This document shows, in pieces, positions 1 to 11,739 of a stretch of DNA of 64,000 bases. A program made the translations under genes and the position numbers. The stretch's first letter is position 1, and each line of letters opens with the position of its first letter. The notes under the pieces were generated by a model, which had not been told where the DNA came from, searched no databases, and saw only the letters and a list, made by a program, of their open reading frames with translations. Source of the stretch: Lutjanus erythropterus (Eukaryota; Chordata; Actinopteri; Lutjaniformes; Lutjanidae); NCBI GenBank assembly GCA_020091685.1, contig CM034603.1, forward strand, positions 19,982,715 to 20,046,714, read 5' to 3'.

Positions 1-579
1 TTTTTTTTCGAAGCAAGTTCCCCCTTCCCATTTTTTGGGATAACTACTTTATAGGGCCAGATCCCGATATATAGTTTCTCCCATGCAGTTGGGCTTTGTG
101 GTATCATTACATTGCCCAACACCCCAGCAGTGCAAGACTTTGATAGGTGAAAGCACTCAAACAGGAATGCTGTAACTAGGCAGAGCTAGTGGAATTAGAT
201 TTCAGTGGCCTTGCCCATGGTTCTTGTATTGTCACCTCGCTGCCCTCCCTTAAACAAGCAGTGCTCTCCTCAGAGAATACCCCCTGGACACAAGAATGTT
301 TCATCAACGCCTCAGCCCCCAGTATCCTTACAGGGCCACAGTGGGCCAACAGGCCCTGCACAGGCAGGCTATAAATAAGTCAGGCATTATAATGAAACCA
401 AATGAATCTCCATCCATCTTCCCAAAACAAGCCAGGGACCTCAGAGTTCTGCAGGAAGAAGAGTTATTGCCCACGATTGAGGACAAACCACAAGAAGAAC
501 AAAAGCCAAATGTTAAACTGATTCTGAATACATTGAATACACTAAAGAACATGCAACACACGTGTCATCGTCTAAGGAT
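1..579. other. anonymous non-coding stretch at window start
   Basis: No gene is recognised. A 101-codon open frame on the plus strand at 296-601 has no motif I know, and its last codons run into an inverted-repeat element, so I treat it as chance. There is no clear splice structure. Confidence 0.4.
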
Positions 580-660
580 GCTTTCACACCTGTTTGGTTA
601 AATTAAAACAAACCCTGCATTTGTCAGGTTAGTCTGGTTTGTTTGGGCTGGTGTGAAAGC
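580..660. mobile_element. short MITE-like inverted-repeat fragment (GCTTTCACACC ends)
   Basis: The left end reads GCTTTCACACCTGTTTGG and the right end reads CTGGTGTGAAAGC, so the first 11 bases GCTTTCACACC are perfectly inverted at the other end. Both arms also carry a TTTGG/CCAAA-rich segment. This is the layout of a small non-autonomous DNA transposon or a terminally collapsed copy of one. No coding capacity. The family is not assigned. Confidence 0.55.
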
Positions 661-3600
661 TGACAATTACTCGTTTTCAGTACACATGGACTGGCTTGAC
701 TTGGTTTGACTTGGCATGTTGGCCCAACAGGACAGGGATTTGCATCTCTATTACAAAAGGACTACCAACATGAAGGCATGTCTTTTAACTGAAAAAGGCT
801 AATAAACACTTCATTTCCCATAAACTCTTCACAATGAAGGTCCCCCAATATTTTGTTATTTAAATGCTTTTATTATGAACCAGCAAAACCAGGGAATGTG
901 CGTTTTTCATCAGCAGTAACTCAACATGACACCTATATAACTGAAAGTGAACATGAAACAGTAAAATAGAGCAGAAACCTGAAAGTACAAACAGCGATAC
1001 AGGAGAGAAACTAGGCTTCAAAATACAGAAATTCAGTTCATTTCTAGCACTGAAAGCTGAACACACTTTTAAAAACCTCTTTATCTCTGCTCCCCAGCAA
1101 ATACGAGTAGAGTTAGCTTGGCATGTTACACAAGGTATTGGAAATGCACATCAGCGTGACAGGGTTTGACACGCGACAACCAGGCTGAGACCACTCGAAA
1201 AGGCTGATCCTGGCCCACTTTCAAGCAGCCTCTGGTGCAGCTCATTTGTGGTGTGAAAATATGCTCAGATTCTAAGGTAAGAACGTCCAAGTCTGTGTTT
1301 GGGTAGCCAAGAATGCGAAGACTTATCATTCCATTATATGACATCTTATTGATAGTGAGGGGCCAGTCCAACTTGCTGCTATTTGACATCAGCGGCAGTG
1401 GTCTGTTGAAATAGAAGTCATAACTTTGGAGGAAGTGACAGGTGGGCTGATAAAGTAATCAAGTAGAATGTCGAGTCTAAGCCAGGCATTTGAAGAAATT
1501 GGGAGGCTGAGCATACAAGGGGGGTGGTGGAGGCAGAAGGATAAATCAGCCACATGACTGTACTCCCAGAACCAAGCACCAAATAAATCAAGCCTACATT
1601 CAATTTTATTTGCTTTACTGCAGTTTAGCACCACAGTTATCCCCTCATACTCAAGAGCAAGGTAAAGCTGCGACCTTTAATTCTATTTAATGGCAGTCCA
1701 CAAGCAACCAGTGTGACCTTCTTTCTCTGCGAAAAAAAAAAATATTAGCAGTGTAACATACAGTAATTTAGGGATATAACATCAAAGAAAGGAGCAATAT
1801 CACACACTAGAGCAACAACAGTAATCCCGATTACAGTCTATTATAGTCTTCTCCTATTTTCAGAAAATAGCTTAATGCATGGCAGAATTCATATGTGCCA
1901 AAGCCACTGTACGTCTCCAACCTGTATTGCTGCACATTTCTCATACACAAGCATAAACCTTTGCCTCATGATACGTACAAAATACAAAAAAATGCATCTC
2001 GCCCCTGAAAATGTAGGCTGTTCCAATCAATGTGGAGGCGTAATGGGATGATGTGGAATTGAAACGAGTTTTGTGCAAGGAGGGAAATGTCCTCTCTGAC
2101 AAAGTGGATTTGTGTTCCCATTGAGAAACGCATGGTTGTAATGCATAGAGTTAAGGTTTAAATCAAAAGGTGTAATGCTATGAGCACAAAACAGACCTCT
2201 GGTGGCTGGTGATAACTGGGCATAAAATGTAGATATAAACATTTAAAATGAAGAGTAGAACAGTATAAAAAGAAGAGAAAAGGACTGAACGTGATCCACA
2301 TGTTTTCAATTCATTTTAAAGAGGCAATGAACTAAAACTACACTACCACACATGAAGTGGTCTTTTATAGGGCAATTTCTCTTCATTACTAATTGGCAAC
2401 AATAATACCATGAGCTTCTCTAAAATAAACCTGTCTGTTTATTTGGATATGATCTCATGTCAAAACCTGAACGTGTGTTTAGCAAGCCTACGTAGATGTC
2501 AAAGCACAGACAAAAACCTAGTTCAATCAAATGAGCTCACTGCTTGGGGCAGCGGAGAAAAAGCATTCTTGTCAAAACACTGGTGAATTTAGTGATAAAG
2601 AAGGCCTTTTTTTCTAAACCTTCTCCTCAGCACCTGTCAAAATGAATGAGCAACTGTCTGTAAGAAAGAGGTGTCACAACTGAGACTAAAAAGTGACTAT
2701 CAACACAGCTAGCACATCACACAGGCGGTGGCCGCTGATTGACATTGCACATTACGCAAGACGTATCTGGCACACTCACCCCTAGCTGCATAAACATCTT
2801 ATTTAGTACAGATCAGAGGATTGACAATTAGGCCTTGTCATCATAAAACAACCACTCATGACCTTGTCACCATCAGGCAACACGTCCTGACATGAAAACA
2901 AATGAGAAACTTTCCACTGCTGGCATTTTCAAGTCTGAGACCTAATCATAAATAAGTCTGTGGTTCACCTACAGCATCAAAGCTTTGAACTTTAATAACC
3001 TGACAAGAGCTAGTAGGTTTTCTGTCTACTGACATAATGCGTCATAGACAAAGGTCTGGCTCCACTGACACATTCGCCTTCGCAGGCATTGATCTGTGAT
3101 TGTAAGCAACCTCTATCATGTCCCAACAGGGAGCAGAGTGAGCAGATCCATCATGCATTAACAGGCCATTACACATCACCCAATTCACCGATTATGAGAA
3201 ATCAAGTTCTATGGAAAAATCCATATGCTCAGCCCATAATTACTTTTGAGAAATCCGATGGGGAGAGAGGCTGAGTGATTGACTGCTCCAAACAGCAATT
3301 TATTGAAAAGGAAAAGACTACAGCCAAGGCAGTCATTTAAGTGAAGGATATATGGTGCGTTTGGTCAGGAAATCAAATAAGGAGCACATGACCATTGTTA
3401 TTTCCTCAGGTCACTTCCAACACATCATTTAATGTTTCTCTGGAACATTACTGGTGATAAAGTGACTGAAGCACAGTCGTAAAAGAGGAATGAAGGGTCA
3501 GTGGTCGGCATGGTGGAGGTGAAGGAGGACAACCTGTAGGTCATCCAGGGTGGACTGGGATTGGCTTTTTGTGATCAAATGACGGTGTCTGACAGTTTTT

Positions 3601-5037
3601 GTCTTGTTTGTTTACGCTACTGAGCAGCTGAACAGACATGAAACAACTGTCCATCTTGAGTTTCACCTCAAGGTTGTTTTTTTAATCAAGTCTGGGCTAC
3701 CACTCCAAGTCACGACTATCAGGGATGAGTTGTACAGTGAGGGTTGTACTCCTAAATCATTAAGTAAAAAGGAAAAATACAAACAATAAATAATAAAAAG
3801 CGAGTTCAGCTTTGGTACAGCTAAGTAAGAAAACATACAAGTTCCCATCCCAGTGAGTCAGACCCGAGGGAAGTCTAGCTGTTTCAAAGGCCAAACAAAA
3901 CGAGACAGACATGTTGTCTACACTATGTTCTTTGAAAGCTTAAGACAGCTTTGATGGGAAAGAGCAAGTTGCAAAAAGGATATTTTCCCCACTGATGCCA
4001 GCTCCTTGAATTGAGCAACAATCTTATTGTGCAACAACTGCCACATTTATTGTGACCAAGAACAACAAGAAGTCAGTCCAAAAGTTTCTCATACAAGTGT
4101 ATAAACATTTTATGTTGCAATAAAAAAAGACACAACAGATTTAAGACATAATTGCAGCTGAGGGAGACACTAAGAGCTGGATATTCTTTGTTGAAAAGGA
4201 AGATACAAAGGTACAAAAAGTTTTCATGTGTCTTTTGTCGAGTCTTTCCCAAAAATCTCTTGCAACTGAGATAAAGCTGATAATTACAGTGAGAGAAGAA
4301 CAAACTTAAAACCTTTAAATCACACTCTAAGACACATGTATTACAGGTTTCTTGAAAACCAAGCCCAAACATTTTCCAAAAATTATAATTTGTGACTTTC
4401 AAGAGTTCTCCTCTAAAATTATATGGGATTTCAAAGCCTTCCAGTGTCTCCTTCTAACTGGAATTCTTGTCGCTGAAACTTAACCCTCCAGATTGTCAAG
4501 GGAGATAAAGACAACTGGAAAAACAGGTTGTTTGGCCTCAGTGTAGGCCTAATGCAGTAGAACGGCAGGGTGCCTCACCTTAGCAGCAGTAGCTAGGGGA
4601 CATTCTATGGCCCTTCTATTCAAAGTCCTCTGAATACGTAGGGGAGGGCTTGCACCAGACAGGGCAATTTGCCAGAGAGCCAGCCAATAGAGCTAAGCCA
4701 AGACGAGGTTAAACTATTGTTTTGGCTTAACAAGCAAGAGTGAGCAAGGACAAAAGAAAATGGGACAAAAGAATAGTAAGAAAATACCTGACCATTGAAG
4801 TGTAACACATCAACTTATTTAGCTACTTTTATGATAAGAATAAAGTTGAAAGAGGTATATCCCAAGATGAAAAATAACACATCCTAGAACAGGGATACAG
4901 AGATGATTAAAGTTCAGAGTCTAAGACAGACCACAAAATTTCAAATAACTTGTGCCTCGGCTGTTTTTTAAGAAGTAAAAACTTTTGTTTTAATCACTGA
5001 CAGGGTAAAACGAGCCTAAAGTACAAAAATCACTTAC
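661..5037. other. non-coding stretch, no gene seen
   Basis: AT-rich sequence with only short open frames (longest 109 codons, minus strand, 4073-4402, no motif). There is no repeat with clear ends. The block 1990-2250 is relatively complex and free of simple repeats and might be conserved, but nothing in it can be named. If the minus-strand first-exon candidate at 5038-5350 is real, this stretch is its first intron. Confidence 0.35.
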
Positions 5038-5350
5038 CCATGCATGTCAGTTAGGTCCGCTTATAAAACTATTTTTATTCCTTATTCCAGAAAGAGAGAG
5101 AAAGAGTATCCAAAATCCTAGAAAAGAAAATCCAGCAGTATCCACAAAAGATTATCCCCGAACGTCCTATGAAAAAGTCTGTGAGAGAACGTAGACTCCA
5201 GTCCCTGCTCAGTTATTCCATTCACAGTGTTTCATTAAATCAGAGGAACTGTCTTTTGGGCTCCCCAGCAATACGTTTCCAGCTGTGGATATAGAGCAGT
5301 GTGGCTTGGGGAAAGATCCTTCTGTGGCAGAGCTTGTTCACACACTGAGC
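5038..5350 (-). other. candidate alternative first exon (5' UTR) with GTAAGT donor
   Basis: On the minus strand a consensus donor GTAAGT occupies 5037-5032, so an exon would end at 5038. Upstream sequence carries stops in all three frames and several short upstream ORFs, as expected for a leader. The last bases read ATGCATGG before the donor, giving two overlapping ATGs. The one at 5045-5043 leaves phase 2 and the one at 5041-5039 leaves phase 1. Only the second matches the phase of the CpG-island exon at 55640-55670, so the two could be alternative first exons of one gene. An alternative reading is an internal leader exon starting after a CTTTTCTAG acceptor near 5129. The 5' edge at 5350 is a guess, because no transcript evidence is available. 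Confidence 0.28.
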
Positions 5351-5379
5351 GGGTGTTCAGGGACTGCCTGAGAGAAGCC

Positions 5380-5500
5380 AAACCCACCATGTGATGTCAC
5401 TGGTGTCAAATTTCAGTGGGAAGAGGGAGGAGGCTGCAGGGCCTTACCTTTTTGAACCTTGACCAATGGGAAACCATTTTGTGGTGCACCTGCATGTTGA
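5380..5500 (-). promoter_or_regulatory. possible proximal promoter of the 5 kb first exon
   Basis: Just upstream of the candidate exon (minus strand) are a CCAAT box (plus-strand CCAAT at 5463-5467) and a CRE-like TGACATCA (complement of TGATGTCA at 5392-5399). The segment is locally richer in G+C than its flanks but is not a CpG island. A CTATAT tract lies near 5290. These are short motifs and common by chance; they gain weight only from the donor site downstream. Confidence 0.22.
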
Positions 5501-5791
5501 AAAAAGGGTTTTGAGGTAGGAGTACACGTGATGTTATGTATTCTAGCAACTTAGAGACTCCATTATGCCTTATCTATTGTCCACGCTCCATGGAGAGAGT
5601 GTGACCTAATGTAAGCTCATATGCAGGCTTATCCTAAACTGGACAGGTTATTTATAGGCCTAGGTATCACGTAAAAAATTATGATACAATAGTAGTACTG
5701 GTAACAATATCCTTAAAGTGATACTGAAATCGATAGAGCACTTCATTTGACATCTTTTTTCTAAATCATTTGTTATCCATACTGTGAATTG

Positions 5792-6460
5792 TAGGGCTGG
5801 GACAATACACTTATCTCCCAAATCAATACTATCATGATACTTGGGTGCCAAGTCAATATATATGTTACGATTCTACAAGTGTTACAATTCAATAGTATGA
5901 TTTATTTTAACTACATGATGGAAAAAGGTTGAATAATACAGTTCTTGAGACTGCATATCATGACCAATATTTCCATAAACAATGTACATCACATAACAGG
6001 CAGTATTTCATCATTGAAATACTGCATATAAAAGTAGTACTAAAGTAGTAAGACTACTACATTTAGCTGTTCCTGCTCGTCAAGCTAGTGCCTTTAGAAA
6101 AAAAGTTGATAAAGCCTCTGACTGTATTTTAATGTACTGTGAGGGGAATTCTGAATTTGAGTTTTGACCCTTTGAGGTTGCTGACTGGTCAGTGTAGAGT
6201 GTTGAAACCAGAGTGGCATAGTGAATGAGAAATGTGAAGTCAGCAGCTAGTAGTTTGTTTCCACAGATCAGAGAAAATATACGTCTGAAATATTAAGCAT
6301 GTGAAGTAAAATGGATTAATTTGGTAGGATAATATTGCCATCGCAATGTTTAGTGCCTTAATGGTAAATCTCATTATGTGTTAGCATTGAGCTAATGGAC
6401 TAAGCGCCAGTTATTTATATATAAAATCGATTCCAGAATCAATTTTTTCTCCCACCCCTG
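5792..6460. mobile_element. non-autonomous TIR DNA transposon (TAGGGCTGGGA / CCCACCCCTG ends)
   Basis: The left end is TAGGGCTGGGACAATACA. The right end, read on the minus strand, is CAGGGGTGGGAG, so the first eleven bases are an imperfect inverted repeat. Near the right end is a degenerate AATCGATTCCAGAATC stretch, typical of fish repeats built from alternating GATACGATA/CGATT motifs. No open frame of note. An exact target duplication was not found. Probably hAT-like, old and diverged. Confidence 0.6.
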
Positions 6461-6500
6461 GAGGATGAAAGCATTCCTGAAATAATCCTTTCTAAATTCA

Positions 6501-6538
6501 ATCCAAATTCTACTTTTGAATCCAAATTCTATTTTTGA
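6501..6538. repeat. 19-bp tandem duplication, two copies
   Basis: Two adjacent copies of ATCCAAATTCTA(C/T)TTTTGA at 6501-6519 and 6520-6538 differ at one base. Confidence 0.85.
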
Positions 6539-6769
6539 ATGGAAGTCGTGCATGTATTTCAAAATCAGTTAGGGGTTAACAAAGCGTGACCTTCAAAACA
6601 AACAGACATTCCCATGGGACTGTGCCAATACATTGCGTCCAGTAACATGTTTTGTGGATAATGAATTTGTTTCAAAAATAATTTGGCATTCTCTCTGTCC
6701 CTCTCTTGCTAAAAAAGGGAGAAAATAAATATGCAAAATCCCCATTCTTAAATCAGCAAGGCGTTGAGT

Positions 6770-6797
6770 ACACACACACACACACACACTCACACAA
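6770..6797. repeat. (CA)n microsatellite
   Basis: A run of about eleven CA units, followed by broken CA-rich sequence to about 6812. Confidence 0.9.
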
Positions 6798-6834
6798 CTC
6801 CCAAACACACTGGTTCTCTCTCCCTCCGGTCAAA

Positions 6835-7170
6835 CTCTGCTAGCCATGGAGCTAATCATCCACAACAGATGTTCAGAAATGTTCAGTTGGATTTATGACA
6901 GAGCTCAGAGGAACAGCCAAGTCAGCCTCTGGTGCTGTTTTTCTCTTCCGTCCTACAAGGACAAGGGATTGCACTGAGAGAGGATGTCAGCACAACCATT
7001 CTCTTCCCCCAAAATTCCCTCGCTCTCTGAGATTCACCATCCGAGACGACAGCGCCTTAATAGATCACAGAGCCTCAGGACCTTGGGGAGAGGTTTGCTC
7101 ATTTATCCCAATAATACTGTGTGGACTGTAACTTGACTCATCCTGCAATGCTTCAACAATGTTTCGTCCT
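6835..7170. promoter_or_regulatory. candidate conserved non-coding block
   Basis: Compared with its AT-rich flanks this block has balanced composition, no simple repeats and no repeat ends. It has several compact motifs, such as CCTTAATAGATCACAGAG and TTTATCCCAATAATACTG, that resemble homeodomain or GATA-type sites. A 78-codon plus frame (6895-7131) overlaps it but shows no domain. Regulatory function is inferred only from sequence texture. Confidence 0.2.
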
Positions 7171-8469
7171 CGACGTAATGATGTTTTTTTTATATATATA
7201 TCTCGGTGGCACTGCTGACGCTGCAAGCCATGACCCAGCCTGAGACAAATGTTTCAGATGATGCCATATATAATACCATGTTGCATTAGCAATTAAATTA
7301 TACATTACAAACTATATCATAACATGTTAGTACTCTCTGAGAGGGAAAATAAACTTTAAGAACTGCCATATTGATGGCTTGTGCAATGCCTATTGATCTA
7401 AACAGGGCAGTACTGCTTATATAGTAAAGAACATAAAGTGAGGTTCTAAAAAACATGTATGAGCGCTTACACATAGAGCAGTAATCTTGAATGTCTTCTA
7501 GGCTTAAACTCTGCTGAAGGAAATGGCGAACTGCAATGTGTTCTACATTTCTCTTTGTTGTTAACAATAGGAGACAGTCTGATTTTACTGGAGGCTGCAG
7601 ATCTGTGCACACAACAGACTTTTCAGCAAGAGAAAGAATTGTTACATCTTTAACTTTCCTTCTAGTTTAGAACTGGGATGTGGGTCATCTGATTAAAAAG
7701 TAATTCAATTTGTAAAGCCTGACATATGACTATATTCTAGCTGTTTGTGCAGCAATAATGTTACTAATAAAAATGGCATCTCAAGCATGCATCATGGACA
7801 AAAACTCAACTATCTGCAAAAAGGAGAACAACCAATCTGGCCATTTTGGAAACCTCTCCTTCCTTTCAAACTCATGAGAGCTTGAGGGAACCTTCTGGAG
7901 AATAATTATTACACCCACACACCCCTGAGGAGAGGAGAAAAAGTATTTTTGTGGGTGTAAAGAGTCTGCCAACTCAAATGTCACATTCATCTGAGATCAA
8001 ATCACTGAACAAATCACACAGTGGTAAAAGGTAGAAGTAAAGATTAGATTGGCTGGTGGTCTTAACAGCAGAGTGGGAGGGAAAATTAATTGTGAGCTAC
8101 AGTAATATAGTGTAGTGTGTCAGTTGCACAATATGAGCCATTTCATCTCTAGCTTAATCTCATTTTAGTGCAATGTAAAACTCAAAACACAGATGGACTC
8201 TAGCAGTAACCCTCCTATGCAAGATTAAAACTGTTGCCTCGAGTGAGGTTTTGTGGCTCAGGCAGTTTTAGGACTTATCTTTTGCCCCACCCCCCAAGAG
8301 CTTGAATAGAGTTGGTAACACCCCCTACTAAGTCTGAGAATTTATAACATTGCAACAACCACCCATCCCCCACTCATTTCATTAGACTGAAAAAAAAGGT
8401 TGACAACCACTTCAATCTGAAGAAGCCGGCCTCTCTCTGACTTAAGCCAGTCCGCTAACAAGTACACAA
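7171..8469. other. non-coding stretch, no gene seen
   Basis: Holds a short T/TA tract near 7181-7202, then anonymous sequence. A 104-codon minus-strand frame at 7298-7612 has no recognised motif. No repeat boundaries are visible. Confidence 0.35.
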
Positions 8470-8912
8470 TTAAAGGGATAGTTCGGATTATTTGATGGGG
8501 GGTTATATGAGGTACAAGTCAGTGTATTTGCTACAGTAGATGGAATTTGGCAAACCCCCCATTTGGACAGCAGACAGGGGCACCAGCTTAGAAGATATGC
8601 AACATACTGCTGTGGACAGGGTGAGCAACAAAAGGAATTTTAGCTAATTCAAAAAGGTCCACTTAAAAAAAATCACTATCACTTTGAGTGCACACAATAT
8701 TTAGAATGTTTTCACCACTTCACTTTGCCATCAGACAGCCTTTTCTGATGAGAAACTGAAGTAATTTAAGCCAAATATCACTCTGTCTCCACAGCCATCA
8801 GAAATCAGTAATTTTACCTTACAACACATAAGTTGCTGATGTACCGCTGCTTCAATTTGTTAGTTTGGTTGTGTTATTGTGTGACTTCAATGAATCTGAA
8901 CTATCCATTTAA
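8470..8912 (+). mobile_element. TTAA-bounded MITE, copy A (full length, forward)
   Basis: It begins TTAAAGGGATAGTTCGGAT at a TTAA and ends ATCTGAACTATCCATTTAA at a TTAA, giving long terminal inverted repeats. Internal landmarks (ATATTTAGAAT, TTTGCCATCAGACAGCC, a GTAATTTTACC block) recur in the other copies in this window at 8940-9284 and 58630-59004. No coding capacity. I know this as a very common teleost MITE type; TTAA ends suggest piggyBac- or Kolobok-like mobilisation. Confidence 0.8.
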
Positions 8913-8939
8913 AACAAAGAAGTCAGAAGTTAATAGAGA

Positions 8940-9284
8940 TAGTACCCCAGCAACCCCTGTGTACTGTGAGGCAAAATTACTGATGGAATTTGGCTGATGA
9001 TAAGCTCATTTGGCCTGTATAACGGTGGTTTCCCGTCAGAAAAGGCTGTCTGATGACAAAGTAAAGCAGTGAAACTATTCTAAATACAGCATACACTTGA
9101 TTGTTTTTTTTGTTTTTTTAAGGTGAACCTTTTTTAAGCGGCTAAAAACCATTTGTTGCTGACCCTGTCCACCGCATATTGTTGTTTCCATGCTGGTGGT
9201 CCTCTTGGCCTCAACAAACCGAGGGCGTGCAGACTGGCATTTACTGCAGCTAATGCACTGACTGTCAATACCTCATACAACCCT
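8940..9284 (-). mobile_element. same MITE, copy B (reverse, both tips missing)
   Basis: The sequence is the reverse complement of copy A over most of its length. GTACTGTGAGGCAAAATTAC, GGCTGTCTGATGACAAAGTA and CCTCATACAACCCT match the inverted landmarks of the forward copy. It lacks recognisable TTAA tips at both ends. A T-rich tract (TTGTTTTTTTTGTTTTTTT) sits near 9101-9120. It lies only about 30 bp from copy A, making a tail-to-tail pair. Confidence 0.72.
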
Positions 9285-10433
9285 ATAACATTCTACTGAA
9301 AGTTTAATTATGAGATCAATGTCTTTTTTTCTGACTTTTAGAGATTTATTTTGTGAGTTACTGCATGCACTAAATCTGTTGTGCAGCTCCAGGGTTATCT
9401 GCAGGTGAAGAACACCTGGATCAAGCCCGACACCTCAGCTCCTCTGTGGAAGCTACAGTCATCTTCTGATGGGAAAATGCACTGTCTGCTGTAGGAAGGG
9501 ATGAATCACATTGGCCCTGGGCTTTATCAATAAAACTGTCTGCCCCATGTAACAAGTCTGCCAAAATATTTTAACAAGGTTCAGCTTCGAGGTGAGAAAA
9601 TAAGTTTCTTGGTCTTGGGTCAGAAGAGCACACATCGACTGAATAACTGATGAGTATCATAAGAATATACTGTATTTACTGCGTTTTCAAACACTGCAGT
9701 CAACAAAACCACATCAGCATTTTAACTATAAAATAAAGTAATACATTTTTAATAAATATCCTTTAAATGACATCCAAATAAATGTGCCCATTCAGAGGGG
9801 TCACTGATAAACTCAATTCTGGCTGCATGCCAGTGAAAAAATGCTGACCTGTGTTGTAAACACTGAGCTGTGAAAGTCAGTGTGCTGCTGCTGATGGGCT
9901 CTTAAGACTAGCACTATGTCATCATGTCCAGAAGCACAGCTGGGCAACACCTGTTTGCTTGAATTCCCAGCCCAATTCACAATTTACTGAAGCTTGCCTA
10001 CAGCCTTTGTCTGTCTGTAGGCTAATTTACCTCCAGAGTGCAGTCCTGGAAGTATCTATATCACATACAAGGATCATATTATAACTTAAAGACATGGGTT
10101 AAGGGTACTTGCAAATTATCAGTGTAATAGTTAACCTCTGTCTCTGATCTCAGACTAGATAAGTTACAGGAGTAGCTAAACAGGAAGCATGTGAAAACCA
10201 TACATCTGATTACATCTAACTATGTGTCATTTTCTTTACACAAGCTACCAAATTATGTTTATCATCCATCAGTTAAGAGAATAGAAAAGCAGTATTTGCA
10301 GAGAGAAGTAAGTTCAACACAAAATGGTTATGTCTACATATGACAGTTTGAACATTAAGGTTGATTACACTTTTGATGCTTAATCAAGTTATTTATACTA
10401 TATTTAGCTTTCCTACTAATATTACTGTTTGCT
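9285..10433. other. non-coding stretch, no gene seen
   Basis: AT-rich anonymous sequence without significant open frames, microsatellites or repeat ends that I can recognise. Confidence 0.35.
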
Positions 10434-10863
10434 TTAAAGGGACATTTCACCCCCAAGTCAAAACTCTATATTTTTCCTGTTACCTTTGGTGCTATTTATC
10501 CATCGAGATAGTTTTGGGGTGAGTTCACTCCATTGTAATGGGGTAAACGTCACTTAGCTACAAACATAACCATGAAAAACTCAATAGCAATGTCTCTTTC
10601 CAGAAATCTTGTCCCGGTTAGAAACTATATTCGTTCTATGGTAGAATCTACCAGAACTACTGTCTTCCTACTAGGAAGAAATTAGTTTCTACATGAAACT
10701 GCTCTGTGGATTGTTTTCCAAATGTATCTTTTTGATGCTTTGAGCACCACAAGCCAAGTACCATCTAGTCCCATTATACTAGAGAGAAGGCAGACATTTG
10801 TATGACCAATATTGTAAAAACTCAGCCAGGCCTTTTTGATTTTGAGGTGAACTGTCTCTTTAA
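10434..10863 (+). mobile_element. TTAA-bounded MITE of a second family
   Basis: The left end is TTAAAGGGACATTTCACCCC and the right end is TTTTGAGGTGAACTGTCTCTTTAA-like, giving inverted AAAGRGACAKTTCACC tips flanked by TTAA on both sides. An internal segment with GGTGCTATTTATCCATC and CAATGTCTCTTTCCAGAAATC matches a fish MITE type I know. Not coding; the 61-codon minus frame at 10682-10867 is incidental. Confidence 0.75.
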
Positions 10864-10956
10864 CCATTTACTGTTGAGGTGACATTATGAATGTGAGAGA
10901 GCTACTATTTTCTCATATTTCTATTTCATTTTGTTTTGTTGGTGTTGTGTACTGCC

Positions 10957-11053
10957 TGGGGATGTTAATGATTATTCATTAACCAATTAATCACCAATAA
11001 GAATTTAACTGATTAAAATGTATAGTTTGATAATCAATCAATTAATCAAACAG
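10957..11053 (+). mobile_element. hAT-like repeat fragment (GGGATGTTAATGATT end)
   Basis: It starts TGGGGATGTTAATGATT and continues with ATTAATC/GATTAA-rich sequence. The reverse complement of the same motif order occurs at 24147-24213, ending in CATTAACATCCCA, so the two are copies of one family. Confidence 0.5.
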
Positions 11054-11175
11054 TAATTGCACCCCATTTGACCTTGTTTTATCTGGTGGAGCCAGCCAAC
11101 AATTGCTAGTGTTTTCTACTATTGGTTAAGGAAAATGCACATGCAATCCTAGTTTTGCCCATAAAGGGATACTTG

Positions 11176-11268
11176 AATGTCTTGTTGTGTCTTGTATTTT
11201 GTGTGAACCTCAGGAAAAATAATTGTTACTGCATTAATAACTAATGGGGATCCTAAATAAAGAAATTA
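11176..11268 (+). mobile_element. non-LTR retrotransposon (LINE) 3' tail remnant
   Basis: The order TTGTATTTTGTGTGAACCTC, AGGAA, then CTAATGGGGATCCTAAATAAA resembles the conserved 3' tail of fish LINE copies, which usually read ...GGACCCCAGGAAGA...CTAATGGGGATCCTAATAAA. Only the tail is present and no reverse transcriptase frame is seen. The clade is not assigned. Confidence 0.5.
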
Positions 11269-11739
11269 CTCTTTACCATGCAAAATAATGAATCTCTGAG
11301 CCACAAAAAAAATATATGAAAGTGAAAATGTCAAACTTTGTATGAGCATCATGCTTCTCCTCAACAGTCCAAACAGCAAGGGCACACTTTTGGCCCTGAA
11401 TTTTTCTCAGGACTGTCTGCTGATAATACTGGCTCCAGCGCTGAGAGAGAAGGTGATGGCACATGGCAACAGGAGGTGTGAAAAAGACAAGGACAGCGGG
11501 AAACAGAGCACATAAAAACACTGATAAGATTGGCTTCACTGTGCTGACCTTCAGCGAGGGCCTGCATGTCTGTACAGACTTGGTCTATGTGTGTAAAGCA
11601 TGTGAATTTGTCTATGTGTGTCTGTATGTGGTGTATGCACCTGTACAGCTGTATTGACTTGTTAGTTACAGACAGAACGAGACTGTGGAAAAAAGAAATA
11701 AGATGAAGACAAGACGTGTAGAACTGATAGAGGAAGGCC
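11269..11739. other. non-coding stretch with TGTG-rich segment
   Basis: No gene seen. A loose TGTGTG/TATGTG-rich segment runs about 11570-11640. The short frames here lack motifs. Confidence 0.35.

Noticed and set aside
296-601. 101-codon plus frame near the window start
   Set aside because: No recognised domain, no splice sites, and its end runs into an inverted-repeat element.
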